A program made the translations under genes and the position numbers. From JABMNT01 sp048262255 (lineage in GTDB: Bacteria; Pseudomonadota; Alphaproteobacteria; Rhodospirillales; Casp-alpha2): 64,000 nt of DNA. Each line of letters opens with the position of its first letter. Positions within the stretch are counted from its first letter, which is position 1. This document shows, in pieces, positions 23,123 through 30,863 of this stretch. Under the pieces are notes generated by a model. It made no database searches, was not told the origin of the DNA, and saw nothing but the letters and a program-made list of their open reading frames with translations. The stretch is from the NCBI GenBank assembly GCA_048262255.1, contig JBLXFH010000001.1, forward strand, positions 744,001 to 808,000. Reading direction: 5' to 3'.

Positions 23123-23162
23123 CCTATAGGGTTGTACCTCTGCAGACATTGATGTGGGTCAA
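23123..23162 (-). promoter_or_regulatory. FNR/FixK-type box with -10 element upstream of hsp20
   Basis: TTGATGTGGGTCAA at 23149-23162 matches the FNR/Anr/FixK consensus TTGAT-N4-ATCAA at 9 of 10 fixed positions. On the minus strand a TATAGG -10-like hexamer lies at 23128-23123. This puts the box centre at about -40 from the predicted start, the class II activator position. The motif is partly symmetric and could also serve the plus-strand gene at 23288, but the spacing there is too long. Confidence 0.55.
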
Positions 23163-23287
23163 GATGAGCTGTCTTCTTAAGCCGTCAGGGTCAACTATTT
23201 TTGCCCAGGGGGAGACTAGCCCGTGACGGTGGGCGGGCGCTTGCGATAGACTGTAAACCCCATTGCCAACCACCGGAGGCGCGTCAC

Positions 23288-23692
23288 ATGTTTCTTCATT
23301 ATCTGACGGATCCACAACAACGAGCGTTTTTCAATCTGGCCAGCCAGATGATTCATGCCGACCATATCGTGGCGGCGGCGGAGACCTGTTACCGGGATCT
23401 GTTGTTGCGGGAGGCGGGATTCAGCCAGACGCAACCGGATGGCGATGACCGGTTTGAGCCATTGCTGGATATGTTCAATGACCGCCAGAGCCGGACCACC
23501 CTGATCATCGAATTGCTGACGCTGGCGATTGTCGACGGTTCTTTTCATCCCGAAGAGGCGGGCTTTGCCCAATCGATTATCGGATATTACAGGTTTCCGG
23601 ATGCGGATCAGGAGCGTTTTAACCGGATTGCCGAACAAATGGCGGTTTCCATCACCGGCTTTTGGGATGTCGTTCAATTACCGGCCACATGA
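23288..23692 (+). CDS. TerB-like small cytoplasmic protein
   Basis: A 134-residue protein without signal or membrane segments. The central part LIIELLTLAIVDGSFHPEEAGFA followed by a helical stretch resembles the acidic ADG-x-h-x-E pattern of TerB-like domains, which may bind metal at the membrane. The N-terminal half (FLHYLTDPQQRAFFNLASQM) is also helical. Family assignment is tentative; no other ter genes are nearby. The ATG at 23288 has CCGGAGG 10-14 bases upstream; the longer frame from 23201 is unlikely. Confidence 0.6.
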   Translation: MFLHYLTDPQQRAFFNLASQMIHADHIVAAAETCYRDLLLREAGFSQTQPDGDDRFEPLLDMFNDRQSRTTLIIELLTLAIVDGSFHPEEAGFAQSIIGYYRFPDADQERFNRIAEQMAVSITGFWDVVQLPAT

Positions 23693-23728
23693 GAAGCGGC
23701 CTGTTCCTCTCGGAGCAGAACAGAACAA

Positions 23729-25270
23729 TTATTCGATCTTATAGAGATACAGATTGGAAAATTTGCTCTTTGAAATTTCCATTCCAAGACCAGAGAGCCC
23801 TTTTACATCATCAGGCGTTTTCCAATGTAGAAAATAATGAATACGGTGCTTTTCAAGTTCATTTTTAATTTTGACCGGATCATCGGAATCTAATTGGCCG
23901 AAATACTTTACGCCTAAATGCAGAGCGAGATATGCGGATTCGATGAAATTTGTGTTCGATGCAAAATTTTCTTGAACATGGAACTCGTTTTTTAAGACAT
24001 CTGCAATTTCAGCTAAATTGCTCTGATTGCCTGCATTGATAAGAAGCCACCGTGTTGGCATTACAGCAAAAGACAGTAAAAAAAGACCAAAAAAAGCTGT
24101 CTTTAACGGAAATGGTTTTCGTTTTTCGAAAAACCAGGTGCCGCCGACAACACCCAGAACGCTTAAGAAAAGGATAAACCGGCCTTCAATGGTGACGGTA
24201 AGGTAGCCGCTGAGAAGCGCCGCAGCAGACCATACCAATAACAGTGACGTGTGGGCATCAGGGCCTCTTCTTTGATACAGGCCCGAAATAAGGAGAAGAA
24301 TAAAAACAGGAACGATAAAAGGCGAAAACCGGACCAGCCAATACCAGGCATAACGTAAATTGTTTTCTGTCAGTTTGATCTGGTGCTTGAAATTGTCGAG
24401 ATTGCTCAAAGGACTCCATTGGTAATCTTTTGATAAAGCCCCTCCTTTTAAAATGGAAAATGTTGGATCAATTACAAAAACAGACGCGGCACCAGGGTCG
24501 GAAAGCTGATCTTGGATGTGCAGGTCGGGTAGCAGTGGGTTGTGGATGCCACGATTGGGTGAAAACAAAGCTCGTGCAACATAACCCGTCGTTGAAAAGG
24601 TAAATAAACCATATTGATGGTAAATGGCTGTGATCCAGAGACTGCTCGATAAAAAGAAGGCGATGAGTGCGACGGTGAGACCAAACCCACTTATTCCCTT
24701 TTTTGATTTTGTAAAAACCCGAATCAAAAAGGCGCCGCAGATATGAAGGATAAAGAACGGAAATAAATAATATTTTGATAAATATCCAATTGTGCCAACA
24801 AACCCTATAATGATGCCATCTTTCACGGGCCGTTGGTCTGAAAAGGATAACACGCGGGTGAGGTAGAGCGTCAGGACGAGGACGACAAGAACATCCGGGG
24901 TGGTGTTTAGAAAGACGGCGCTGGCAATAAAAGGGATAAGGATAAAAAGAATCAGCCTGTTGTGCCTGTCCTTGATCCCCATTGCTGAGATGAATTGCCA
25001 AATAGTCGGAAAAAGAGCACCCCCAATTAGAATATTGAGGATTTTAAAAGCAATTATTCTGTCGATATCTAGAATGACAAATGGAACCAAGAAAATAGAA
25101 ATTAAGGGCGACCAAAATGCATTTATCGCTTTTGTGAATTCAAGATTCGCATAAAATTCTGCGATAGAAATATAGGAAAGGGCGTCTGGCCCAAGGATGT
25201 TTTCCAGGTGCGGAAAAAATAAAATGCATAAAACAGCATAAAGCGCTGTGGGCCAAAAAAAATTCCGCAT
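23729..25270 (-). CDS. GT-C type membrane glycosyltransferase (PMT/ArnT-like), AT-rich
   Basis: A 513-residue polytopic protein, probably transferring a sugar from a lipid-linked donor on the outer face of the inner membrane. The acidic first-loop motif GPDALSYISIAEFYANLEF near residue 27 follows the first helix, as in dolichyl-phosphate-mannose transferases and ArnT. About ten more hydrophobic helices follow, and a soluble C-terminal part of about 90 residues ends the protein. The gene is visibly richer in A and T than its neighbours and uses AT-rich codons, which suggests acquisition by transfer. The exact substrate cannot be inferred. The start at 25270 lacks a strong ribosome binding site. 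Confidence 0.75.
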   Translation of the reverse strand: MRNFFWPTALYAVLCILFFPHLENILGPDALSYISIAEFYANLEFTKAINAFWSPLISIFLVPFVILDIDRIIAFKILNILIGGALFPTIWQFISAMGIKDRHNRLILFILIPFIASAVFLNTTPDVLVVLVLTLYLTRVLSFSDQRPVKDGIIIGFVGTIGYLSKYYLFPFFILHICGAFLIRVFTKSKKGISGFGLTVALIAFFLSSSLWITAIYHQYGLFTFSTTGYVARALFSPNRGIHNPLLPDLHIQDQLSDPGAASVFVIDPTFSILKGGALSKDYQWSPLSNLDNFKHQIKLTENNLRYAWYWLVRFSPFIVPVFILLLISGLYQRRGPDAHTSLLLVWSAAALLSGYLTVTIEGRFILFLSVLGVVGGTWFFEKRKPFPLKTAFFGLFLLSFAVMPTRWLLINAGNQSNLAEIADVLKNEFHVQENFASNTNFIESAYLALHLGVKYFGQLDSDDPVKIKNELEKHRIHYFLHWKTPDDVKGLSGLGMEISKSKFSNLYLYKIE

Positions 25271-25398
25271 TTCTAGCTCATAAGTTCCGAATCACCTCAA
25301 AAACCCAACCAGTCGTAGACGAGTTGTTCGGGTGATGGAAGGAGTTTCGGCCTGTTGTTGACAGAGATGGGGCTTGTTCAGAGTGGATAGGGCGGTGT

Positions 25399-25893
25399 TT
25401 AAATCGTCATTTGATAAAACCGGCTGTCCACCGCCATGATCGGAAAGCGGGCGGGCAGATCGGTTTTGCTATAATGAACGAAACCGTTTTTTTCGTAAAA
25501 CCGGTGCGCTGCTGTGAAGGCGGCTGTGGTGCCCAGGTAGATTTCAAGGACGCCCCTTTGCCGGGCTTCGTTAATCAAGTGCTTAAGGAGTCTGTTTGCG
25601 ACACCCATGTCGGAACCCCGATAGTCCTGTGCGACAAACATCTTGCGCAGCGCAGCCTGATTGTCGCCGATGTCCAAAAGCGCAATAGTGCCGACAATTT
25701 TACCTTCATGATCCGCGACCCAGAAGCCGCCCGCGCCATGGCCGTAAAAGCCGGTGATATCGGCCAGGTCAGGCTGATCGGCCAGGGTGATCGGGATGTC
25801 GAATTCCTGGCGTTGAATGGGGACGATCAAATCGGCAATGGCCGCTTCATCACCGGCTTGAAAAGCACGGATAGTCAAAGCTGAAGTGGGCAT
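25399..25893 (-). CDS. GNAT acetyltransferase
   Basis: A 164-residue acetyltransferase with the core GNAT pattern. It has AGGFWVADHEGKIVGTIALLDI (beta strands 2-4) near residue 55, the acetyl-CoA binding ALRKMFVAQDYRGSDMGVANRLL (V and R-G-x-x-x-G/A motif) near 85-108, EIYLGTTAAFTAAHRFYEKNGF near 117 and a final beta strand. It starts five bases downstream of the dnaJ stop on the same strand, so it is likely read through from the dnaKJ unit. The substrate is unknown. Confidence 0.85.
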   Translation of the reverse strand: MPTSALTIRAFQAGDEAAIADLIVPIQRQEFDIPITLADQPDLADITGFYGHGAGGFWVADHEGKIVGTIALLDIGDNQAALRKMFVAQDYRGSDMGVANRLLKHLINEARQRGVLEIYLGTTAAFTAAHRFYEKNGFVHYSKTDLPARFPIMAVDSRFYQMTI

Positions 25894-25898
25894 ATGGC

Positions 25899-27038
25899 CT
25901 ATTCCTTCAGGTCTTCCCAGATCTCTTTGACCTTCGAGAAAAAGCCGTGGCTTTGTGGGCTTGTGGTGTCTTCCGGGCTTTCCCCTTCAAACTCCTTGAG
26001 TAGTTCTTTTTGACGTTTTGTCAAATTGACCGGCGTTTCGACAAAAGCCTGAATGAACATGTCGCCGCGGGCTTTCGAGCGCAGGATGGTCATGCCCTTG
26101 TCGCGTAGCCGGAACTGGTGCCCGGTGGGCGTGCCTGAGGGGATCGTGACCCGTGCCATTTTGCCCTCTACCGTCGGCACCTCAACGGAGCCACCAAGCG
26201 CCGCTTTGGTCATGGGAATCGGCACACGGCAATGAATATCGGCACCGTCGCGCTGGAACAGGCGATGGGGTTTGATGGCGAGAAAAATATATAGATCTCC
26301 CGCTGGCGCGCCACGCAGGCCAGCTTCGCCTTCGCCGCTCAGGCGTATGCGGGTACCTTCCTCGACACCCGCCGGAATATTGACGCTGAGTGTCTTTTCC
26401 TTATGCACGCGCCCGGCACCAGCGCAGACCCGGCAGGGGTCCTTGATAACTTCGCCGGTTCCCTGACAGGTCGAACAGGTGCGTTCAACGGTGAAAAAGC
26501 CCTGTTGGGCGCGGACCCGGCCATGGCCCTGACAGGAACCGCAGGTACTCGGCGCAGCGCCGCCTTCGGCACCGGTGCCACTGCAGGAATCACAGGGTGC
26601 CGATGTGGGGACCCGGATTTCCGTTTGTTTGCCCCGGAAGGCATCTTCCAGGGTGACTTCAAGATTATAACGCAGATCGGAGCCGTTGCGTGACGTGGCC
26701 CGGCCACGCCGTCCACCACCCAGGTCTCCAAACATTTCGTCAAAAATATCGGAAAAGCCGCCACTGAACCCGCCAAAACCACCACCGCCTCCGCCGCCAC
26801 CAGCGCCGCCCTGTTCAAAAGCGGCATGGCCAAAGCGGTTATAAGCGGCGCGCTTGTCACCATCTTTGAGAACTTCGTAGGCTTCGTTAACGTCTTTGAA
26901 AGCCTGTTCGGCTTTTTTGTCATCCGGATTTCGGTCCGGATGATATTGCATGGCCAGCTTGCGATAGGCTTTTTTCAGCTCATCATCGCTGGCTTCACGG
27001 TCAACGCCCAGTGTTTCGTAAAAATCCTTCTTTGACAT
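25899..27038 (-). CDS. dnaJ: DnaJ (Hsp40) co-chaperone
   Basis: DnaJ delivers unfolded proteins to DnaK and stimulates its ATPase. The 379-residue type I protein has the J domain (residues 5-70) with the HPD tripeptide in QYHPDRNPDD, a Gly/Phe-rich linker (GGGGGGGFGGFSGGF), four zinc-finger CxxCxGxG repeats (CDSCSGTG, CGSCQGHG, CSTCQGTG, CRVCAGAG) at 145-210, and the C-terminal substrate domains. It follows dnaK by 88 bases that include a hairpin. Confidence 0.98.
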   Translation of the reverse strand: MSKKDFYETLGVDREASDDELKKAYRKLAMQYHPDRNPDDKKAEQAFKDVNEAYEVLKDGDKRAAYNRFGHAAFEQGGAGGGGGGGGFGGFSGGFSDIFDEMFGDLGGGRRGRATSRNGSDLRYNLEVTLEDAFRGKQTEIRVPTSAPCDSCSGTGAEGGAAPSTCGSCQGHGRVRAQQGFFTVERTCSTCQGTGEVIKDPCRVCAGAGRVHKEKTLSVNIPAGVEEGTRIRLSGEGEAGLRGAPAGDLYIFLAIKPHRLFQRDGADIHCRVPIPMTKAALGGSVEVPTVEGKMARVTIPSGTPTGHQFRLRDKGMTILRSKARGDMFIQAFVETPVNLTKRQKELLKEFEGESPEDTTSPQSHGFFSKVKEIWEDLKE

Positions 27039-27087
27039 CAGGCCCGCCTCGGATCGTTATGCAGAATTTATTTAACCGACAGAATAA

Positions 27088-27117
27088 CGGGGAGAGAAGC
27101 ATCCGCCTCTCTCCCCG
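27088..27117 (-). terminator. Hairpin between dnaK and dnaJ
   Basis: CGGGGAGAGA (27088-27097) and TCTCTCCCCG (27108-27117) form a perfect 10-base-pair stem with a 10-base loop. In the minus-strand transcript it is followed by TTATTCTGTC rather than a full T run. It could be an attenuator or RNA-stability element that lowers dnaJ relative to dnaK. Confidence 0.55.
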
Positions 27118-27126
27118 CAAGTCCGA

Positions 27127-29052
27127 TTAATTTTTCTTGTTATCGTCCGGGTCGACTTCTTCGAAGTCGGCATCGACGACGGTAGAATCTTCCGCATTTT
27201 CACTTTGTGCGTCCTGATCCCCGGCAGCTTCCGCGGCTGCGTCTTCGGCCTGAGATGCCTTGTACATGGCTTCGCCCAGCTTCATGGAAGCTTCCGTCAG
27301 CGCTTCGGTTTTGGTTTTGATGGTTTCCACATCATCCCCTTCGAGGGCGTCTTTCAGCTCCTGAATGGCCGTTTCAATGGCCTGCTTGTCGTCTTCGGAG
27401 ACTTTGTCGCCATAGTCTTCCAGATTTTTTTCTGCCGTGTGGACCAGCGAGTCGGCGGTGTTGCGAACCTCGACCATTTCCCGTTTGGACTTGTCTTCGT
27501 CTGCGTGTTGTTCGGCTTCGGTTACCATGCGCTCGATATCGTCGTCGGAAAGACCTCCCGACGCCTGGATGCGAATTTGCTGTTCCTTGCCGGTCGCCTT
27601 GTCTTTGGCCGAGACATTCACCAAGCCGTTGGCATCGATATCGAAGGTCACTTCAATCTGTGGCATGCCGCGGTGTGACGGCGGAATGCCGACCAGATCG
27701 AACTGGCCCAGAATCTTGTTGTCGGCGGCCATTTCACGTTCACCCTGGAAGACCCGGATGGTCACAGCCGTTTGGTTGTCTTCGGCGGTTGAGAAGACCT
27801 GCGATTTGCGGGTCGGGATCGTCGTGTTGCGATCGATCAGACGGGTAAACACGCCGCCCAAGGTTTCAATACCGAGACTCAGCGGTGTCACATCGAGCAG
27901 CAATACGTCTTTCACGTCACCCTTCAGAACACCGCCCTGGATAGCGGCGCCGATGGCGACCACTTCGTCCGGATTTACGCCCTTGTGAGCTTCACGTCCG
28001 AAGAAGGATTTCACCTGTTCCTGAACTTTTGGCATCCGGGTCATACCACCGACCAGGATCACTTCATCAATTTCTGAAGCTTTCAGGCCGGCATCCTTCA
28101 ATGCCGTTTTGCACGGCGCCAACGTCCGCTCGACCAAATCCTCAACCAGGGTTTCCAGTTTGGAGCGGGAGAGTTTGATGTTGAGGTGTTTCGGACCGGA
28201 TTGATCAGCGGTGATGAACGGCAGGTTGATTTCGGTCTGGGTCGTTGACGACAGCTCAATCTTGGCCTTTTCAGCCGCTTCTTTCAGACGCTGCAGGGCC
28301 AGACTGTCATCACGCAGATCGACACCGTTGTCTTTCTTAAACTGATCGGCCAGATAATCAACGATCCGGATGTCGAAGTCTTCACCACCGAGGAAGGTGT
28401 CGCCGTTGGTCGATTTGACTTCAAAAACGCCGTCGCCGATTTCCAGGATCGAAACGTCGAAGGTGCCTCCGCCCAAGTCATATACAGCAATCACACCGGA
28501 TTCTTTTTTATCAAGGCCGTAGGCCAGCGCCGCTGCTGTCGGCTCGTTGATGATCCGGAGAACTTCCAGACCGGCAATCTTACCGGCATCCTTGGTCGCC
28601 TGACGCTGTGAGTCGTTAAAGTAGGCCGGAACCGTGATCACCGCCTGGGTAACAGTTTCGCCCAGGTAACTCTCGGCGGTTTCCTTCATTTTTTGCAGAA
28701 TGAAGGCGCTGATCTGGCTCGGGCTGTATTTTTTGTCTTCGGCTTCCACCCATGCATCGCCGTTTTCACCCTTGACGATCTTATAGGGAACCAGTTTCTT
28801 GTCTTTTTTGGTGATCGGATCGTCAAAACGCCGTCCGACCAGTCGTTTAATGGCATAAAGTGTATTGTGGGGGTTGGTTACGGCCTGGCGTTTGGCCGGC
28901 TGACCAACAAGGCGCTCGCCATCAGCGAAGGCAACCATGGAAGGCGTTGTCCGCGTTCCTTCCGCATTTTCAATAACTTTTGCTTCCTTACCGTCCATCA
29001 ACGCCACACAGGAGTTGGTGGTCCCAAGGTCAATCCCGATTACCTTGCTCAT
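27127..29052 (-). CDS. dnaK: DnaK (Hsp70) chaperone
   Basis: DnaK is the ATP-driven Hsp70 that refolds proteins with DnaJ and GrpE. The 641-residue protein begins MSKVIGIDLGTTNSCVALMD. It has the ATPase motifs VITVPAYFNDSQRQATKDAG near residue 140, VYDLGGGTFDVSIL near 196 and ILVGGMTRMPKV near 340, the linker VLLLDVTPLSLG near 390, and ends with an acidic tail (ADFEEVDPDDNKKN). I chose 29052 over an upstream in-frame ATG because GAGGAT precedes it. The upstream motif at 29159-29188 resembles an RpoH promoter. grpE is at 40216 with hrcA rather than here. Confidence 0.98.
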   Translation of the reverse strand: MSKVIGIDLGTTNSCVALMDGKEAKVIENAEGTRTTPSMVAFADGERLVGQPAKRQAVTNPHNTLYAIKRLVGRRFDDPITKKDKKLVPYKIVKGENGDAWVEAEDKKYSPSQISAFILQKMKETAESYLGETVTQAVITVPAYFNDSQRQATKDAGKIAGLEVLRIINEPTAAALAYGLDKKESGVIAVYDLGGGTFDVSILEIGDGVFEVKSTNGDTFLGGEDFDIRIVDYLADQFKKDNGVDLRDDSLALQRLKEAAEKAKIELSSTTQTEINLPFITADQSGPKHLNIKLSRSKLETLVEDLVERTLAPCKTALKDAGLKASEIDEVILVGGMTRMPKVQEQVKSFFGREAHKGVNPDEVVAIGAAIQGGVLKGDVKDVLLLDVTPLSLGIETLGGVFTRLIDRNTTIPTRKSQVFSTAEDNQTAVTIRVFQGEREMAADNKILGQFDLVGIPPSHRGMPQIEVTFDIDANGLVNVSAKDKATGKEQQIRIQASGGLSDDDIERMVTEAEQHADEDKSKREMVEVRNTADSLVHTAEKNLEDYGDKVSEDDKQAIETAIQELKDALEGDDVETIKTKTEALTEASMKLGEAMYKASQAEDAAAEAAGDQDAQSENAEDSTVVDADFEEVDPDDNKKN

Positions 29053-29158
29053 ATTATCCTCATATATTTGCGGCAGATTCAGATGCGGCCCAAAAGGCAC
29101 CGCGGGAATCCCCTATGTTTTCCAATTAAAAGTCTATACCCCTATGACTTTCGGGGAT

Positions 29159-29188
29159 TATATAGGCGTGTCTTGCGGAGCGTGCAAT
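29159..29188 (-). promoter_or_regulatory. Putative RpoH-type heat-shock promoter of dnaKJ
   Basis: On the minus strand ATTGC (29188-29184) is followed after 17 bases by CCTATATA (29166-29159), the same arrangement as at hslV. It fits the alphaproteobacterial RpoH -10 pattern CYTATNT fully and the -35 CTTG at three of four bases. It would give a leader of about 100 bases before dnaK. A repeated CCCCTATG (29110-29117 and 29139-29146, plus strand) lies in that leader and is unexplained. Confidence 0.55.
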
Positions 29189-29274
29189 ACCCACGTTTTG
29201 TTCCTAAAATGCGAACCTGTAACAATTTCCAACGGACAATGGACGTCGTGGCCTCTCTGGAGCCTATTTAGGAT

Positions 29275-30789
29275 ATGGACTCAAAAGACAATTTTGACCC
29301 GACCCTGTTCACAGCGGGACAGCGCCGGGCTATTTTGCTGACTTTGACGACGGTGACTATGCTCTACGCCATGACCGTCACCATCGCCAATGTGGCTCTG
29401 CCGAAAATGCAGGGGTCTTTGTCGGCAACCCAGGACCAGATCGCCTGGGTCGTGACCTTCAATATCGTGGCCACCGCTGCGGCAACGCCGCTGGCTGGCT
29501 GGCTGGCGGCGCGTATGGGCCGGCGCAAGCTGATGATCTGGGCGGTCATCATGTTTGCCATCGCCTCGCTTCTCTGCGGCATGGCGACGAGCGTCGAGGA
29601 GCTGGTGTTTTACCGGGTCATCCAGGGCGCGTCGGGAGCACCCTTGGTGCCGTTGTCGCAGGCCATTGTCGTTGATACCTATCCGAAAGAACAGCATGCC
29701 TCGGCCACGGCGTTTTTCGGTGTTGGTGTCATGCTCGGGCCAATTATTGCACCAACGCTGGGCGGCTACATCACCGAAGCCTACTCCTGGCGCTGGGTAT
29801 TTTATATGATCCTTCCGTTCGCGCTGGTCTCGCTGATCGGTATTCTGGTCTATATTCACGATCGCACCAACCCGCGCAAAGTGGGGCTCGACTGGACCGG
29901 ATTCCTGGCGCTGGCCGTGAGCATCGCCGCCTTGCAGCTAATGCTCGACCGGGGAGAGCGTAACGACTGGTTTGATTCAACAGAAACCATCCTGGAGTTG
30001 GTCATCTGTCTGACCGCCTTCTACATCTTTATCGTGCACAGCATGACCGCCGAAAAACCGTTTTTGAGTCCGGCCATTCTCAAGGACCGGAATTTCGCCG
30101 TTGGCCTGGTCATTGTTCTGGTTTTTGGTATGCTGAACTTTACCCCGATCACTATTTTGCCGTCTTTGCTGCAGCAGTTGCGCGGATACCCGGATTCGGT
30201 GATCGGGCTGGTTTTATCGTCGCGCGGCGTCGGCACGCTGGTTGGCTTTACGGTGATGGCTTTCGCCGGACGCGTTGATCCACGCATCCCCCTGACCATC
30301 GGCTTCCTGTGTCAGGTGGTTGCGGGATACGCCATGTGGACCTTTGATATCAATCTGACGATCATTGATGTCATGTGGGCGACCTGCCTGCAGGGGTTGG
30401 GTGTAGGTCTGATGTGGGTGCCGCTCAGCATTATTACCTTTTCAACCCTCAATCCGAAGTTCGTGCCGGACGGCATGGCACTGTTCCACTTGCTGCGCAA
30501 CATCGGCAGTTCCATTCATATTTCGCTGTCCATTGCTCTGGTCATCCATACAACCCGCATCAATTACGCGGAAATATCGGAACAGGTGACACCTTTTAAC
30601 CGGAACTTCCAAATTCCCTCGGTGACGGCGATCTGGGATCTGGAGACGGTGCGCGGTATGGCAGCGGTCAGCGCCGAGGTTAACCGGCAGGCGACAATGA
30701 TCGGATATTTGAACTCTTTCGCTTTTTTTGCGATTACCGCCGTCATTGCAATGCCGTTGATTTTTCTGATCAAAAGGCGCAAGGGCTGA
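29275..30789 (+). CDS. DHA2-family (EmrB-like) MFS multidrug transporter
   Basis: A 504-residue drug:proton antiporter with 14 predicted membrane helices. Visible motifs include TVTIANVALPKMQGSL in helix 1, GWLAARMGRRKLM (motif A) near residue 75, RVIQGASGAPLVPLSQAI near 119, and motif C GVGVMLGPIIAPTLGG near 147, which is typical of antiporters. There is no MarR/TetR regulator or EmrA-type fusion protein adjacent, so the partner and substrate are unknown. It is divergent from dnaK (222 bases apart) and in the same direction as glnD. Confidence 0.88.
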   Translation: MDSKDNFDPTLFTAGQRRAILLTLTTVTMLYAMTVTIANVALPKMQGSLSATQDQIAWVVTFNIVATAAATPLAGWLAARMGRRKLMIWAVIMFAIASLLCGMATSVEELVFYRVIQGASGAPLVPLSQAIVVDTYPKEQHASATAFFGVGVMLGPIIAPTLGGYITEAYSWRWVFYMILPFALVSLIGILVYIHDRTNPRKVGLDWTGFLALAVSIAALQLMLDRGERNDWFDSTETILELVICLTAFYIFIVHSMTAEKPFLSPAILKDRNFAVGLVIVLVFGMLNFTPITILPSLLQQLRGYPDSVIGLVLSSRGVGTLVGFTVMAFAGRVDPRIPLTIGFLCQVVAGYAMWTFDINLTIIDVMWATCLQGLGVGLMWVPLSIITFSTLNPKFVPDGMALFHLLRNIGSSIHISLSIALVIHTTRINYAEISEQVTPFNRNFQIPSVTAIWDLETVRGMAAVSAEVNRQATMIGYLNSFAFFAITAVIAMPLIFLIKRRKG

Positions 30790-30863
30790 TGGCGATCCGG
30801 AATTGGCCCTTTTCGCATTCTGTCGGGTTGCTTATATAAGAGTCAGAGAAAGTAAGGCATTTT

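Noticed and set aside
25297..25377. Minus-strand stretch of 26 codons ending QLVYDWLGF, possible gene remnant between the two genes
   Set aside because: It looks protein-like, but the open stretch is too short, is bounded by stops, and I could not name a parent family.
26700..26820. Run of repeated GCC/ACC triplets in dnaJ
   Set aside because: It encodes the normal Gly/Phe-rich linker of DnaJ.
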